64,000 bases of DNA from Halalkalibacter sp. APA_J-10(15) (lineage in GTDB: Bacteria > Bacillota > Bacilli > Bacillales > Bacillaceae_D): assembly GCF_023017105.1 (NCBI RefSeq), contig NZ_JALKEV010000012.1:98230-162229 (forward strand), in the 5' to 3' direction. Both the position numbers and the translations under genes were made by a program. Of the stretch, positions 46,045 through 55,147 are shown in pieces. Position 1 is the stretch's first letter, and each line of letters starts with the position of its first letter. Below the pieces are notes generated by a model, which was not told the origin of the DNA, did not search any database, and worked only from the letters and a program-made list of their open reading frames with translations.

Positions 46045-46644
46045 CTATTGAATAGTTTCTTTTAGATCGGCAATGATTGCATCTTGATTAGTCGTTAATC
46101 CATCGTATTTTCGGATGATTAATCCATCAGGATCAATAAGAAAGAAATAAGTTGGGTGGATAATATCATCCTCGGAAGGCTGCACAACGGATAAAAAGCT
46201 ATCTAATGCAAATTCTGAAATATCAGCTTCATCATACCCTGTTAAAAAATGCCAAGAATCTAAATCCGCTCCAACATTTCTTCCATAAGCCTGCAATATC
46301 TCGGGAGTATCTCTCTCTGGATCAACCGTAAATGAAATGAATGTAACAGGAACATCAGCAGCAATCATTTCATCCTGCAAACTAAGCATATTCGGTGTCA
46401 TTAATGGACAAACCGATGGGCAATTCGCGAAGATGAAATTAGCAACCCAATATCCTCCTGCTAACTGCTCCGTTCCAAATGGTTCTCCTGTTTCGTTAAC
46501 AAACTGAAACGTTTCAACCTCATTTCCTGCTTCCGTCATATCTGTCGTACTACCTGACTCTTCCCCATTTACACCTATTTCATACACCCAGCCACAGCCT
46601 GTTAGAATACTCATACACAACACAATTGTCATCATTCTTTTCAT
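46045..46644 (-). CDS. SCO1/SenC-family copper chaperone lipoprotein
   Basis: A 199-residue lipoprotein (lipobox L-T-G-C17) with a thioredoxin-like fold. The copper ligands C75-x3-C79 (C-P-S-V-C-P) and H163 are all present. It delivers copper to the CuA site of cytochrome c oxidase. It follows ctaG by 24 bp, which supports an oxidase-assembly pair. B. subtilis has one Sco (YpmQ). ATG at 46644 has GAGGAG upstream. Confidence 0.9.
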   Translation of the reverse strand: MKRMMTIVLCMSILTGCGWVYEIGVNGEESGSTTDMTEAGNEVETFQFVNETGEPFGTEQLAGGYWVANFIFANCPSVCPLMTPNMLSLQDEMIAADVPVTFISFTVDPERDTPEILQAYGRNVGADLDSWHFLTGYDEADISEFALDSFLSVVQPSEDDIIHPTYFFLIDPDGLIIRKYDGLTTNQDAIIADLKETIQ

Positions 46645-46668
46645 AAAAAAATCTCCTCACCTTTTAAC

Positions 46669-47586
46669 TTACGGTCTTACAGTCGGGGCATCACTGATCG
46701 TTAATTTTCCATCCTGCTGCTTTTCTTTTACAAGCCATTGCTTAAACGCAAAACCAATCGCAATTCCATACACAATCTCTTGGAATACTTTCATCATTAC
46801 ACCAGCTAATTGCTGATCTGTTCTCGCCTCTAAAAATGAAAAGGAGGTCGGTCCAGCAAATATTTCAGTCGGAACACTAACACCATTTGGTAAGCAATAG
46901 GCCATCACATTCGCCCAAACGAGCGGATCCGTATACGTGCTGTACATCGCTGATCCGGCAAATATAATTAATGCACAGGCCGGTGTAATTAATAAACCAT
47001 TTCCAAAAATATAACCGATTCTCTTTAAATGCGGTAACTGAGTTAACACTGGTAATGGCGCTAGCATATGCCACCACATTAAAAAGGAAGCAAATAACAA
47101 CGCATATTCATACACGCTATGCAAAACAGGTGCTTGCATTAGTGAATCAAACATGAGCGGTACATGATAAAAAGAAAATAAGCCATTAAATAAAAACAAG
47201 GCAATGATTGGACTCCATATGACACGAAAGATGCGAACGGTAAACGGATTACTTGCTTTTCTTATGATTGCTTCAAGAAACCACTTCGGTAAGCCTAATA
47301 AAAAAAGCGGTGTTGCGATAAAATAAGCAAACACCATTTGGAGCATGTGAAAGCTTATCATCAAATGTCCCGTAATATATAACGGACTTCCCCACCCTAA
47401 GTACAAAGCAAAAAGACCAAGAAAGAAATACACTTTCTGCCTCACCCGAACAGGCTTCGCCCCAGCAAAACGCCCTAGCCATTTCGTAACGAGGAGCATG
47501 TATAGTAATCCAACAATAGCAAGTAGAATGATTAATTCTGGCGTCCACAATGCCCGAAAGCCAAACGTATCAAATAATAAAGACAC
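46669..47586 (-). CDS. ctaG: CtaG, caa3 oxidase assembly factor
   Basis: A 305-residue membrane protein with about seven helices, of the caa3_CtaG family: early W-T-P-E-L, Y-L-G-W-G-S-P-L, and conserved H residues in G-H-L-M-I-S-F-H-M-L-Q-M. Needed for the CuB centre of caa3 oxidase in B. subtilis. GTG at 47586 has a GAGGAGGAG SD. The usual ctaB-F genes are not here; the pair is detached from the oxidase operon. Confidence 0.92.
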   Translation of the reverse strand: MSLLFDTFGFRALWTPELIILLAIVGLLYMLLVTKWLGRFAGAKPVRVRQKVYFFLGLFALYLGWGSPLYITGHLMISFHMLQMVFAYFIATPLFLLGLPKWFLEAIIRKASNPFTVRIFRVIWSPIIALFLFNGLFSFYHVPLMFDSLMQAPVLHSVYEYALLFASFLMWWHMLAPLPVLTQLPHLKRIGYIFGNGLLITPACALIIFAGSAMYSTYTDPLVWANVMAYCLPNGVSVPTEIFAGPTSFSFLEARTDQQLAGVMMKVFQEIVYGIAIGFAFKQWLVKEKQQDGKLTISDAPTVRP

Positions 47587-47781
47587 ACGATCTCCTCCTC
47601 AAGTAGGAACATCATCAAACTATAGTTATGTCCATACACGTATCATATCATAACTTGTCTTATAAGAATTTGAACGAATTCGGACAAAATTTCGATAACA
47701 TCTATCGCTCTTTACATACGTCTCTATTCTCTCTAATATGATAAAATAAGGTGTCTTTACATAAACTTGCTATAAGTACTC

Positions 47782-47825
47782 GTTCAAAAAATCATTCAAC
47801 AGAGGGGGAAATCCCCTTTTTGAAC
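47782..47825. repeat. Hairpin of the GTTCAAAAA / TTTTTGAAC family upstream of yitU
   Basis: Outer arms GTTCAAAAA (47782) and TTTTTGAAC (47817), inner GGGG/CCCC pair. Related to 20411-20440. It lies just upstream of the yitU SD and may end upstream transcripts. Confidence 0.55.
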
Positions 47826-47857
47826 AGCTCTATAACAAATTCAGAAAGGGAGATTCC

Positions 47858-48673
47858 ATGAATCCAAATCAACATTTAATCGTTCTTGACCTGGATGGCA
47901 CATTGTTAAAAGATGATAAAACGATATCACCGTACACGAAACAAATATTAACAAAAGCAAGGCAAAATGGACATCTTGTCATGATTGCAACAGGCAGACC
48001 TTATCGTGCAAGTGCCGCCTACTATCAAGAGCTTCAATTAGATACAGCGATCGTCAATTTTAACGGAGCCTTTGTCCATCACCCGCGCGATAAAAAGTTT
48101 GGCACGTATCATCATCCGTTAAAATTAGAAACAGCAAAGACGATTATACAAACATGTGAAGCCTTTAAAGTGAGTAATATTATGGTTGAGGTCATTGATG
48201 ATTTTTACTTACATTCGTTTGATGAAGTGATTATTAAAGAATTTCTAGCTGGCCAAAACCCAGTTGAACACGGAAATCTCCTCAAGCAATTAAAGGATGA
48301 CCCAACGAGTATTCTCGTTCATCCTGAAGAGCATCATGTCGATGAACTTCGTCAATTGTTAAAGGATGCACACGCTGAAGTCATTGACCAACGAATGTGG
48401 GGCGCACCTTGGCACATCATTGAAATCATTCGTGCCGGTATGAACAAAGCAATCGGAATCAAGAAAGCAGCCGATTATTATAACATTCCTAAGGAACGAA
48501 TTATTGCCTTTGGTGATGAGGATAATGATTTTGAAATGATTGAATACGCAGGGCAAGGAGTGGCAATGTCCAATGCTATCACCCCGCTTAAATCGATCGC
48601 AAATGAGGTTACGAGTTCGAATGAAGAGGATGGGATTGGGCATTATTTAGAAGACGCTCTCCGTTTATCATAA
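47858..48673 (+). CDS. yitU: Cof-type HAD phosphatase, YitU
   Basis: A 271-residue haloacid dehalogenase with the Cof/IIB cap. The nucleophile motif is D11-L-D-G-T, motif II A-T-G-R-P, and motif IV G-D-E-D-N-D. It matches B. subtilis YitU, one of the enzymes that dephosphorylate the riboflavin intermediate 5-amino-6-(5-phosphoribitylamino)uracil. In B. subtilis it sits beside yitV and yitT; here yitV and yitT are 7 kb away. ATG at 47858 has AAAGGGAG. Confidence 0.85.
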   Translation: MNPNQHLIVLDLDGTLLKDDKTISPYTKQILTKARQNGHLVMIATGRPYRASAAYYQELQLDTAIVNFNGAFVHHPRDKKFGTYHHPLKLETAKTIIQTCEAFKVSNIMVEVIDDFYLHSFDEVIIKEFLAGQNPVEHGNLLKQLKDDPTSILVHPEEHHVDELRQLLKDAHAEVIDQRMWGAPWHIIEIIRAGMNKAIGIKKAADYYNIPKERIIAFGDEDNDFEMIEYAGQGVAMSNAITPLKSIANEVTSSNEEDGIGHYLEDALRLS

Positions 48674-48987
48674 GATTCAATTACAACATCATACATCCAT
48701 AGGGGCACTTTGCGCATCATTGCATAAAAAAAGCTTGATATGAGAAAAACCACTCGTATCAAGCACGTAACTTGTTAATCCATTGCTAATCGACTCCAAA
48801 GCCCTTTTCATACTACTCCTAATAATAAAAAACATCATCACTCCCCCCCTACTTCATAACCTATAATTTTTTCCTCACCCAAATTCCATAGAAAGTAGGC
48901 ATTTCGCTTCTTTTTTTCACCTCTTCTTCATAAGATATAGCAATCCAACTGAATAGGATGTTAAGGCGTTAAAGGAGCGTGTATATC
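48674..48987. other. 314-bp intergenic region with a partial dispersed repeat
   Basis: The only clear structure is a 12-bp hairpin, GCTTGATATGAG (48733) with CTCGTATCAAGC (48753), which resembles the inner hairpin of the dispersed repeat. The outer arms were not found. No coding frame. Confidence 0.45.
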
Positions 48988-49587
48988 ATGAGAAATTCTT
49001 TTATCGATGTAGAATTCTCGGATATTTATATCAAACTATCTAAGGCTTCCCTACATCAGTTTATTAAAAGAATGATGAATCAACACTATTCTCTTTATTG
49101 GCGTTATGACGCCAAAACGATTTATCTCATGATCGAACGTGATGAATCTGTTCACGAACTCCCATTTTTACGCAACACGGAATTCCTTACGCTGTCTGCA
49201 GAATCCATTTATATTTATGATGAAGGATTAGCAAGCGCCTTGGAAAGCCTGCTACAACATGAAAAGGGAAATGGAATTGTCAAACGTTCGACTGATGGGC
49301 CTCTTTATATTACTTCATATCAGTCAGGTGATATTGAATCGATGATTGAAATTGATGGGAGTGAAAAGGTGATGATGAATCAAAATGGCTCGATGATCCA
49401 GTATAAAGGAAACGACAAGTCATTAAATGCCAAGACGATTTATAATGTCATGAACCTTGAAATTGATTATGTCTTAATGGAGTTACACGAAGCATTAGAA
49501 TCTTCGGATGAATCAATGGTCGAGACACATAAACGAAAATTACGACGATTATTATCTAGGCGCGAACAAGTGCAGCAACTCCTTTAA
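48988..49587 (+). CDS. Hypothetical protein (199 aa)
   Basis: Not recognised. A soluble protein with a mixed N-terminal half (L-Y-W-R-Y-D-A-K-T-I-Y-L-M-I-E) and a helical, acidic then basic C-terminus (about 150-199, K-R-K-L-R-R-L-L-S-R-R). ATG at 48988 has AAAGGAG ten bases upstream; a GTG three codons earlier is too close to it. A strong terminator follows, so it is separate from the SNF2 gene set. Confidence 0.7.
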   Translation: MRNSFIDVEFSDIYIKLSKASLHQFIKRMMNQHYSLYWRYDAKTIYLMIERDESVHELPFLRNTEFLTLSAESIYIYDEGLASALESLLQHEKGNGIVKRSTDGPLYITSYQSGDIESMIEIDGSEKVMMNQNGSMIQYKGNDKSLNAKTIYNVMNLEIDYVLMELHEALESSDESMVETHKRKLRRLLSRREQVQQLL

Positions 49588-49632
49588 TTAGACAGACTTC
49601 ACGCGTTAACCTTCAACTTGATAGGTCTAACC

Positions 49633-49660
49633 GCAAGCACAAGCTGTGCTTGCATTTTTT
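49633..49660 (+). terminator. Strong intrinsic terminator
   Basis: Stem GCAAGCACA / TGTGCTTGC with a 3-base loop, then ATTTTTT. Ends the 199-aa gene. Confidence 0.85.
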
Positions 49661-49710
49661 CGGAAGCCACTTCCCATTTCCCCCGTACAACCTTCTCACC
49701 TTTCTTTCTG

Positions 49711-49900
49711 ACACAAGAAGCGATACAATATAAGAATGGACTCATTGAAGAGGTGACATACATTGATTCATTCTTACGTACTGAATGAAATAAATTCAGC
49801 ACAACTAAATTCGTCTATTTATCGTTTATATAATAAGCTAACAGCAACTCGCTATGTGACGAATCGCTCTTTAGAAGTGCTCACACAAGAAGCGATACAA
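49711..49900. repeat. Pair of 18-bp direct repeats around the start of the YwqB-like gene
   Basis: acacaagaagcgatacaa occurs at 49711-49728, upstream of the start, and at 49883-49900 inside the gene (encoding T-Q-E-A-I-Q). The copies are 172 bp apart. See findings. Confidence 0.8.
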
Positions 49901-50998
49901 ACCATTGATTCAGCTGACTTTCAACCAAAATGGTTACTAACCATATTTTATATTGATCAATTAGCTAAATATTCTCAAGCAGACAAGACCTATGATTTAT
50001 ACGAAAGAAGGTTTCTTTTCATTTTTGATGGTCTATATCGAGACTCCTTTAATGAAGAAACCTACCTAACAGAAGAAGCAATGGCTACATTCACAAAACT
50101 TCTAGTAGAGCAGGCAGCTGTTCCCGATTCTCCTTGGCCACGCCTGTTTCAAATACATACGAAACGATTAGAGCCTAGGCAGATTGAGTATATATATGAA
50201 GCTTTTTCAAATGTGTCTGAAGAAATATCGTATTCATTTGCTCTTCTTTATTCATATATTTCTTTATTAAATGGAAAAGAGGATCAAGCTCTTTCCTTGT
50301 TATCAGCTCGAAGACATCAATTAATTGAACTTGACATTTATCCGCATTTTCAACTATTGCAGGAGCGACAACGTTGGTTTGCGATCAAACAATGGTTTGA
50401 TACGTTATTTATAAAACAAAGACAAACATTTGGATCTCTTCAACCGATCTGGGAGGAATACAAGGCAGTGCACGCCAAAACGGCAAAAGAACAGGATGGA
50501 GTTTGGAGGCGTTGGCTCGTTACTCCTAATTTCCAACGCTTCCTTCAATTAAGTCAGCACTTAACAAAAGAAGAGAAACAAATACGAATAGCCCATTTAT
50601 TAATAAAATTAAAGAATCAACTTTATCAAACAGAATCAGTTAGAGCATATGAACAATTACTCTTATATGCACAAGAATATGAACAGGCACAGGAGCATTT
50701 TCTTTTAAACGAATTTGATCCAGTGAAAATTCGCCCAGAAAAAAAAGCCTTATTAGAAGCAATGAAGAAAGAAAGGCCTGATTTAGCTATTCCTATTTAC
50801 CATCAATTAATCATTCGCTTAGTAGAAAAGAAATCAAGAGTGCATTATCAGCATGCTGCATTAGCCGTTTCACATTTAAAGAAATTATATACAACAGTAA
50901 ATACCTCGGAGAAATTCGAACCATTTCTCACGCGGTTAAAAAAGCAATATCGAACGTACAAAGCGTTCATTGAGGAGTTGAAGTCATTTGAACTCTAA
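49763..50998 (+). CDS. YwqB-like protein lacking the SWIM zinc finger
   Basis: A 411-residue all-helical protein. The C-terminal region (H-Y-Q-H-A-A-L-A-V-S-H-L-K-K-L-Y) resembles the C-terminus of SWIM zinc-finger proteins such as B. subtilis YwqB, which is encoded next to SNF2 helicase YwqA. The SWIM motif (C-x-C-x-n-C-x-H) is absent, and the bases upstream do not encode one. TTG at 49763 has GAGGTG seven bases upstream. It overlaps the helicase gene by 11 bp, so they are coupled. The assignment is by weak similarity and context. Confidence 0.6.
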   Translation: MIHSYVLNEINSAQLNSSIYRLYNKLTATRYVTNRSLEVLTQEAIQTIDSADFQPKWLLTIFYIDQLAKYSQADKTYDLYERRFLFIFDGLYRDSFNEETYLTEEAMATFTKLLVEQAAVPDSPWPRLFQIHTKRLEPRQIEYIYEAFSNVSEEISYSFALLYSYISLLNGKEDQALSLLSARRHQLIELDIYPHFQLLQERQRWFAIKQWFDTLFIKQRQTFGSLQPIWEEYKAVHAKTAKEQDGVWRRWLVTPNFQRFLQLSQHLTKEEKQIRIAHLLIKLKNQLYQTESVRAYEQLLLYAQEYEQAQEHFLLNEFDPVKIRPEKKALLEAMKKERPDLAIPIYHQLIIRLVEKKSRVHYQHAALAVSHLKKLYTTVNTSEKFEPFLTRLKKQYRTYKAFIEELKSFEL

Positions 50999-53960
50999 CT
51001 GTTTTGTCCACGGAGGTTGGATCGAGAACACCTTCTTCATATGGGGAGAGTGCTCACCAAACTCTCGTTTTGAGCAAAAAGGGAACTTCCAATACCCTTT
51101 TCTATACTCACCATTTGAATTAAAGCTACGTCTTTTTCGGAATGATAAGATCTCCTATTATGGAACATTTATCGAAGAAGGAAAAGCGGTCATAAAAGTA
51201 CCCATTAAGGAAAGACAGTATCAATCATTTGCTGGGGAGACAACGATCTATCAGGCTACCTCTGCAATGAAGGAGTACCCATTTCCCATTGAAGGACTAC
51301 TCCTATCACTTGAATCGATTTATCTCTATCTTTCGCTTTTTAAGCGTTGGCAACACGATCGTGCCATTACGCTAACACCTGATATTCAAAAATGGCTGCG
51401 ATTATTTTCTTATGTAGAACAAATGATTGCAGATGGTCATTTTGAACCGGACCCAAATGGAAAATGGCAACTTATTCAATTTCCATTTGAGGAATGGTAC
51501 GATGCCTTACCTGATGCCGCTAAATCTGTTCGACCCGCTAGCCTTCATATTCAATCCAATCATGAAGGACTTACATATACCGATTTTCAAAAGCTCATTC
51601 GACAGCTTAGCGACTCGTGGATTCGTTCGATTGTCCAGAGAACATCGATTGCTCCTTATTTTCTGCAATGGCTTAATATCGTAGATCCATCGATTGAACA
51701 GTCGATTAAGCAGCTACAAACAAATAGAGAGAAACCGTCAACGATCACCGTACAAGATTTCAATGTGAAAGCAGGAATTACAACGGCTAAACCGTTTCTT
51801 TCTGGCCTCGTACTTGAACAACCTAAGACAGAGGATGGTGAGTGGACAGTCTCTCTTTGTATGATCGACCGAAAGCATCCTACACGGATGGTCAAGATGC
51901 AACAACTCGAATTAGGTGAGCATCCTTGGCATGAGAATCCAATTGCTCAGCTAAAGCAAGATGTACACAATCTTAGAGAGCGTATTCCATTACTGCATTC
52001 TCTACGTCTTTCATCTCCGACACTAACACTTTCGGCAGAAGAGGCTTTTTACCTCTTTACAAATGAGGATGAGATGTTACAAGAATTAGGCTTCCACCTA
52101 ATTATTCCAAAGTGGATGAGCGAGCGTCCAAAACCAAAAGTATCTATTTCTCTAGACCATGACCTTATCGAAAAGTCCTCCGCAGAGCCTCTCCTTAATT
52201 GGCAAAGCGTGGCGTCCTTTACGTATCAAGTAGCGATCGGTAATGAACAAATAGATGAAAAGCAATTTAAACAAATCGTTGAAGAACAAAAGCCGTTTGT
52301 CTATATAAATGGAGAATGGATCGCATGGGATCGCTCACTCGCCGAAACCCTAAAATCGAACTTGGAGGAAATGAAGCAACGTACATCATATTTGGAAGCA
52401 TGGAAGCTCGACCAAACGAATGAGTTAAATGACCAATTTGATCATGTTGACGTTCAAATTGAATGGCAGAAAGAGCTCGAAAAAGCGTTAAATCAGCTAT
52501 ATACAAACTCTCCTCCATCGGTTTCACTTTCGGATGGATTACACGGTGAACTCCGTCCATATCAGCACGATGGCGTATCATGGCTTGTCCATTTACGACA
52601 TATCGGATTCGGAGGGTGTTTAGCAGATGATATGGGTTTAGGAAAATCAATTCAAACGATTGCCTATTTTCTTCATGTTATTGACCAACAAGAGCAACAA
52701 TCATTGAATCGAACTCCTTTTTTATTAATCTGTCCAACTTCGCTTCTACAAAATTGGATAGAGGAATGTCAACGATTTGCTCCATCTCTTACCATTCTCA
52801 TTCATCACGGCTCCACTCGCATCTCAGATATTGAGAATTTAGAGAAATGGGATTTGATCATATCCACGTATCAATTAATGGTAAAGGATGAAGATTTATT
52901 TGCGAGCATCCGTTGGAATGGTCTCGTGCTAGATGAAGCGCAGCATATTAAAAATATTGAAACTAAACAAAGAAGAGCAATCAAAAAAATCGATGCGATT
53001 CATCGCATCGCTTTAACAGGGACACCGATCGAAAACCGCTTGCGAGAGCTTTGGTCATTATTAGACGTCCTAAATCCGTCCTTTTTAGGATCGTATTCGT
53101 CCTTTCAATCGAACTTTATGAAACCAATTGAGCAGGAACAAAATCAAGAACAGCTCCATAAATTACAAGCTTTAATCCGTCCCTTTCTGTTAAGAAGGAC
53201 AAAGGCAGATGAGAGCCTTGCTTTAAATCTTCCAGCTAAGAATGAAATCGTTCATCCTGTCTATTTAAGCGTAGAACAAGCTAGTCTCTATCAAGCTGTG
53301 GTCGAGGATATGGTAACACGACTAAACGAGGACAGTGCTTTAGAAAGACGAGCTCATATTTTGCAAACCTTAACGAAGCTTAAGCAAATTTGTAATCACC
53401 CTGCTCATTTTCTTAAGGAACCAACGAAGGAGCATCAATCTGGAAAGTGGGATCATTTGCTTTCACTCGTGGAAGATATGTATGACAATAACGAGAAGGT
53501 GCTTATTTTTACTCAATATAAAGAAATGGGACGTTTAATCGTGGAGGAGCTAGAGAAACGTTATACGAAAGAGGTACCTTTTTTACATGGGAGCTTAACA
53601 CGTGCGAAGCGAACAGAGGTGATTGAATTATTTCAGCAAGATGCGAAAACCCCATTTTTTGTTTTATCTTTGAAGGCTGGTGGAGTGGGATTAAACTTAA
53701 CAGCTGCTTCTCATGTTATCCATTACGACCGATGGTGGAACCCTGCGGTTGAGAACCAAGCGACAGATCGCGCATATCGAATAGGCCAAACAAAAGATGT
53801 GACAGTTCATAAATTAATGACAACTGGCACATTAGAAGAGCGAATTGACCGATTGTTATCACAAAAGCAAGAGCTTGCCAATCATATCCTTGCAGCTGGT
53901 GAGCAACGAATTACTGAGCTTTCGAATGATGAAATACTTGAGCTTGTTAAACTTTCGTAA
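50988..53960 (+). CDS. SNF2-family DNA translocase/helicase (YwqA-like)
   Basis: A 990-residue SF2 protein. The N-terminal 450 residues form the bacterial SNF2-associated region. Motifs: I D-D-M-G-L-G-K-S at about 547-553, II D-E-A-Q at 649-652, III L-T-G-T-P-I-E-N, V G-G-V-G-L-N-L-T and VI D-R-A-Y-R-I-G-Q near 930. Such proteins move along double-stranded DNA using ATP and displace bound proteins; YwqA has no settled role. TTG at 50988 follows GAGGAG by ten bases, inside the end of the upstream gene. Confidence 0.9.
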   Translation: MNSNCFVHGGWIENTFFIWGECSPNSRFEQKGNFQYPFLYSPFELKLRLFRNDKISYYGTFIEEGKAVIKVPIKERQYQSFAGETTIYQATSAMKEYPFPIEGLLLSLESIYLYLSLFKRWQHDRAITLTPDIQKWLRLFSYVEQMIADGHFEPDPNGKWQLIQFPFEEWYDALPDAAKSVRPASLHIQSNHEGLTYTDFQKLIRQLSDSWIRSIVQRTSIAPYFLQWLNIVDPSIEQSIKQLQTNREKPSTITVQDFNVKAGITTAKPFLSGLVLEQPKTEDGEWTVSLCMIDRKHPTRMVKMQQLELGEHPWHENPIAQLKQDVHNLRERIPLLHSLRLSSPTLTLSAEEAFYLFTNEDEMLQELGFHLIIPKWMSERPKPKVSISLDHDLIEKSSAEPLLNWQSVASFTYQVAIGNEQIDEKQFKQIVEEQKPFVYINGEWIAWDRSLAETLKSNLEEMKQRTSYLEAWKLDQTNELNDQFDHVDVQIEWQKELEKALNQLYTNSPPSVSLSDGLHGELRPYQHDGVSWLVHLRHIGFGGCLADDMGLGKSIQTIAYFLHVIDQQEQQSLNRTPFLLICPTSLLQNWIEECQRFAPSLTILIHHGSTRISDIENLEKWDLIISTYQLMVKDEDLFASIRWNGLVLDEAQHIKNIETKQRRAIKKIDAIHRIALTGTPIENRLRELWSLLDVLNPSFLGSYSSFQSNFMKPIEQEQNQEQLHKLQALIRPFLLRRTKADESLALNLPAKNEIVHPVYLSVEQASLYQAVVEDMVTRLNEDSALERRAHILQTLTKLKQICNHPAHFLKEPTKEHQSGKWDHLLSLVEDMYDNNEKVLIFTQYKEMGRLIVEELEKRYTKEVPFLHGSLTRAKRTEVIELFQQDAKTPFFVLSLKAGGVGLNLTAASHVIHYDRWWNPAVENQATDRAYRIGQTKDVTVHKLMTTGTLEERIDRLLSQKQELANHILAAGEQRITELSNDEILELVKLS

Positions 53961-53989
53961 TCCATTTAAACAAATAAGGAGTGATACTT

Positions 53990-54151
53990 TTGACGAAGCT
54001 AGAGGAACCTTTCAATACCTTTTGGACAGGAAAGGACATTGATATCGCACAGCCTAAAAAAAACAATGATTCTACAAAAAAAAATCATCCTTTTTACACG
54101 TTAAAAAAAGCCATACAAGACGAGGTGAAAAAAAAACACCTTGATCGTTAA
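53990..54151 (+). CDS. Small Lys-rich protein downstream of the SNF2 gene (53 aa)
   Basis: Starts TTG (M-T-K-L-E-E-P-F-N-T-F-W-T-G). The N-terminal part is acidic and aromatic, and the rest is Lys-rich, with no membrane helix. SD AAGGAG lies eight bases upstream of the TTG. It is 29 bp after the helicase stop and so probably its operon partner. No family recognised. Confidence 0.6.
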   Translation: MTKLEEPFNTFWTGKDIDIAQPKKNNDSTKKNHPFYTLKKAIQDEVKKKHLDR

Positions 54152-54166
54152 TCTTTTTCACTATCC

Positions 54167-54358
54167 TTAATTGGAAGCACGTTCCCTTCTAAAGAGATTA
54201 GATAGCAATAGCAAGCTACAACCGCCCACTGCAAAGGGAATGCCTACATTCGAAAGCCATGTAGGCATTTCCTCAATTAAAATAAAGGCCCATCCCACTG
54301 CATTTAACCAGATGCCTGCTTGAATCATCCATTTCCGTTTCATTTGATTTGTGCTCAT
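54167..54358 (-). CDS. Small two-helix membrane protein (63 aa)
   Basis: Two hydrophobic helices (about 13-28 and 34-52) with basic ends (M-K-R-K-W, R-R-E-R). ATG at 54358 has AGGAGAA upstream. It converges on the 53-aa gene with only 15 bp between stops. Not recognised. The 293-bp gap to the right contains only a partial GCATTGAAAAAGTT motif near 54604. Confidence 0.65.
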   Translation of the reverse strand: MSTNQMKRKWMIQAGIWLNAVGWAFILIEEMPTWLSNVGIPFAVGGCSLLLLSNLFRRERASN

Positions 54359-54651
54359 CGTATTCTCCTAACCTATCGATTTACCTTTTCTTCTATCCTA
54401 TCATATATACCCTTCAAAAAAAGCAGGTGCGATCCTCACGAGAAAGTCCACTAAAAATAGCTTGAGACGTCTCATTTAATACAGACCAATTCCCCTCATC
54501 AAAATAGATCATCTTATGCTAACGCCTACAATTTAGCACAGATATAACTTTTATACATTTTCATTACTAATGAAATAACTTTATTGCTTTTTAAAAGAAA
54601 GAGAGCATTGAAAAAGTTAAAAGCGAACTTCCCCCGTGCTCTCCTCTTACA

Positions 54652-55131
54652 TTATTCGATTCCAATCTTTAAAACTTCTTTAAACATGTCACGATCTTCA
54701 AGCTCTTTCCCATCAATCGCGATAATGAGCAATTCAGCCTCTAACTCATATTCTCCTTCCTCTAATCCTTCTAAAGAAACCTTTTCCGTAAATGACAATG
54801 ATTCTCCTGGAGAAACCGTTTCAATGACGATCGCCATCGTAAACATTTTCCCTTCAGAATAACGATAGACCTCTTCTCCACTCTCATCTCTTAAAGTGAT
54901 TTCATACTTTTGTCCGGATGAAAAGTCAAGGTTGCTTTCATTTTCTTGATGATTTGTCACCGTCATCGTCACATCAAGCTCATCATCTCTTTGATCGACT
55001 TCAACATCATATGACCAATCACTGACTTCTTCTTCACCTCCGATACCTGTCGTTGGCGAATTTGAGCCTTGTCCACACGCTGACAGGATCAGCAATAATA
55101 CCATTCCTACCCATATATATATCTTTTTCAT
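54652..55131 (-). CDS. BsuPI-type proteinase inhibitor domain lipoprotein
   Basis: A 159-residue lipoprotein (lipobox L-S-A-C19) with one BsuPI domain: T-V-T-N, F-S-S-G-Q-K-Y-E, V-Y-R-Y-S and F-T-x-A. B. subtilis Ipi is a 119-residue cytoplasmic inhibitor of intracellular serine protease, whose gene lies beside yitT, as here. The added lipoprotein signal puts this one outside the cell, so a different target or a structural role is likely. ATG at 55131 has AGAGGGGA. Confidence 0.82.
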   Translation of the reverse strand: MKKIYIWVGMVLLLILSACGQGSNSPTTGIGGEEEVSDWSYDVEVDQRDDELDVTMTVTNHQENESNLDFSSGQKYEITLRDESGEEVYRYSEGKMFTMAIVIETVSPGESLSFTEKVSLEGLEEGEYELEAELLIIAIDGKELEDRDMFKEVLKIGIE

Positions 55132-55147
55132 TTGAATCCCCTCTCAC

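Noticed and set aside
52267-52650. 127-codon minus-strand frame inside the SNF2 gene
   Set aside because: Antisense shadow of conserved helicase sequence.
49763-54151. Complete known defence system (DISARM-like) around the SNF2 helicase
   Set aside because: No methyltransferase, PLD nuclease, DUF1998 or other DISARM gene is near; the helicase has the YwqA layout.
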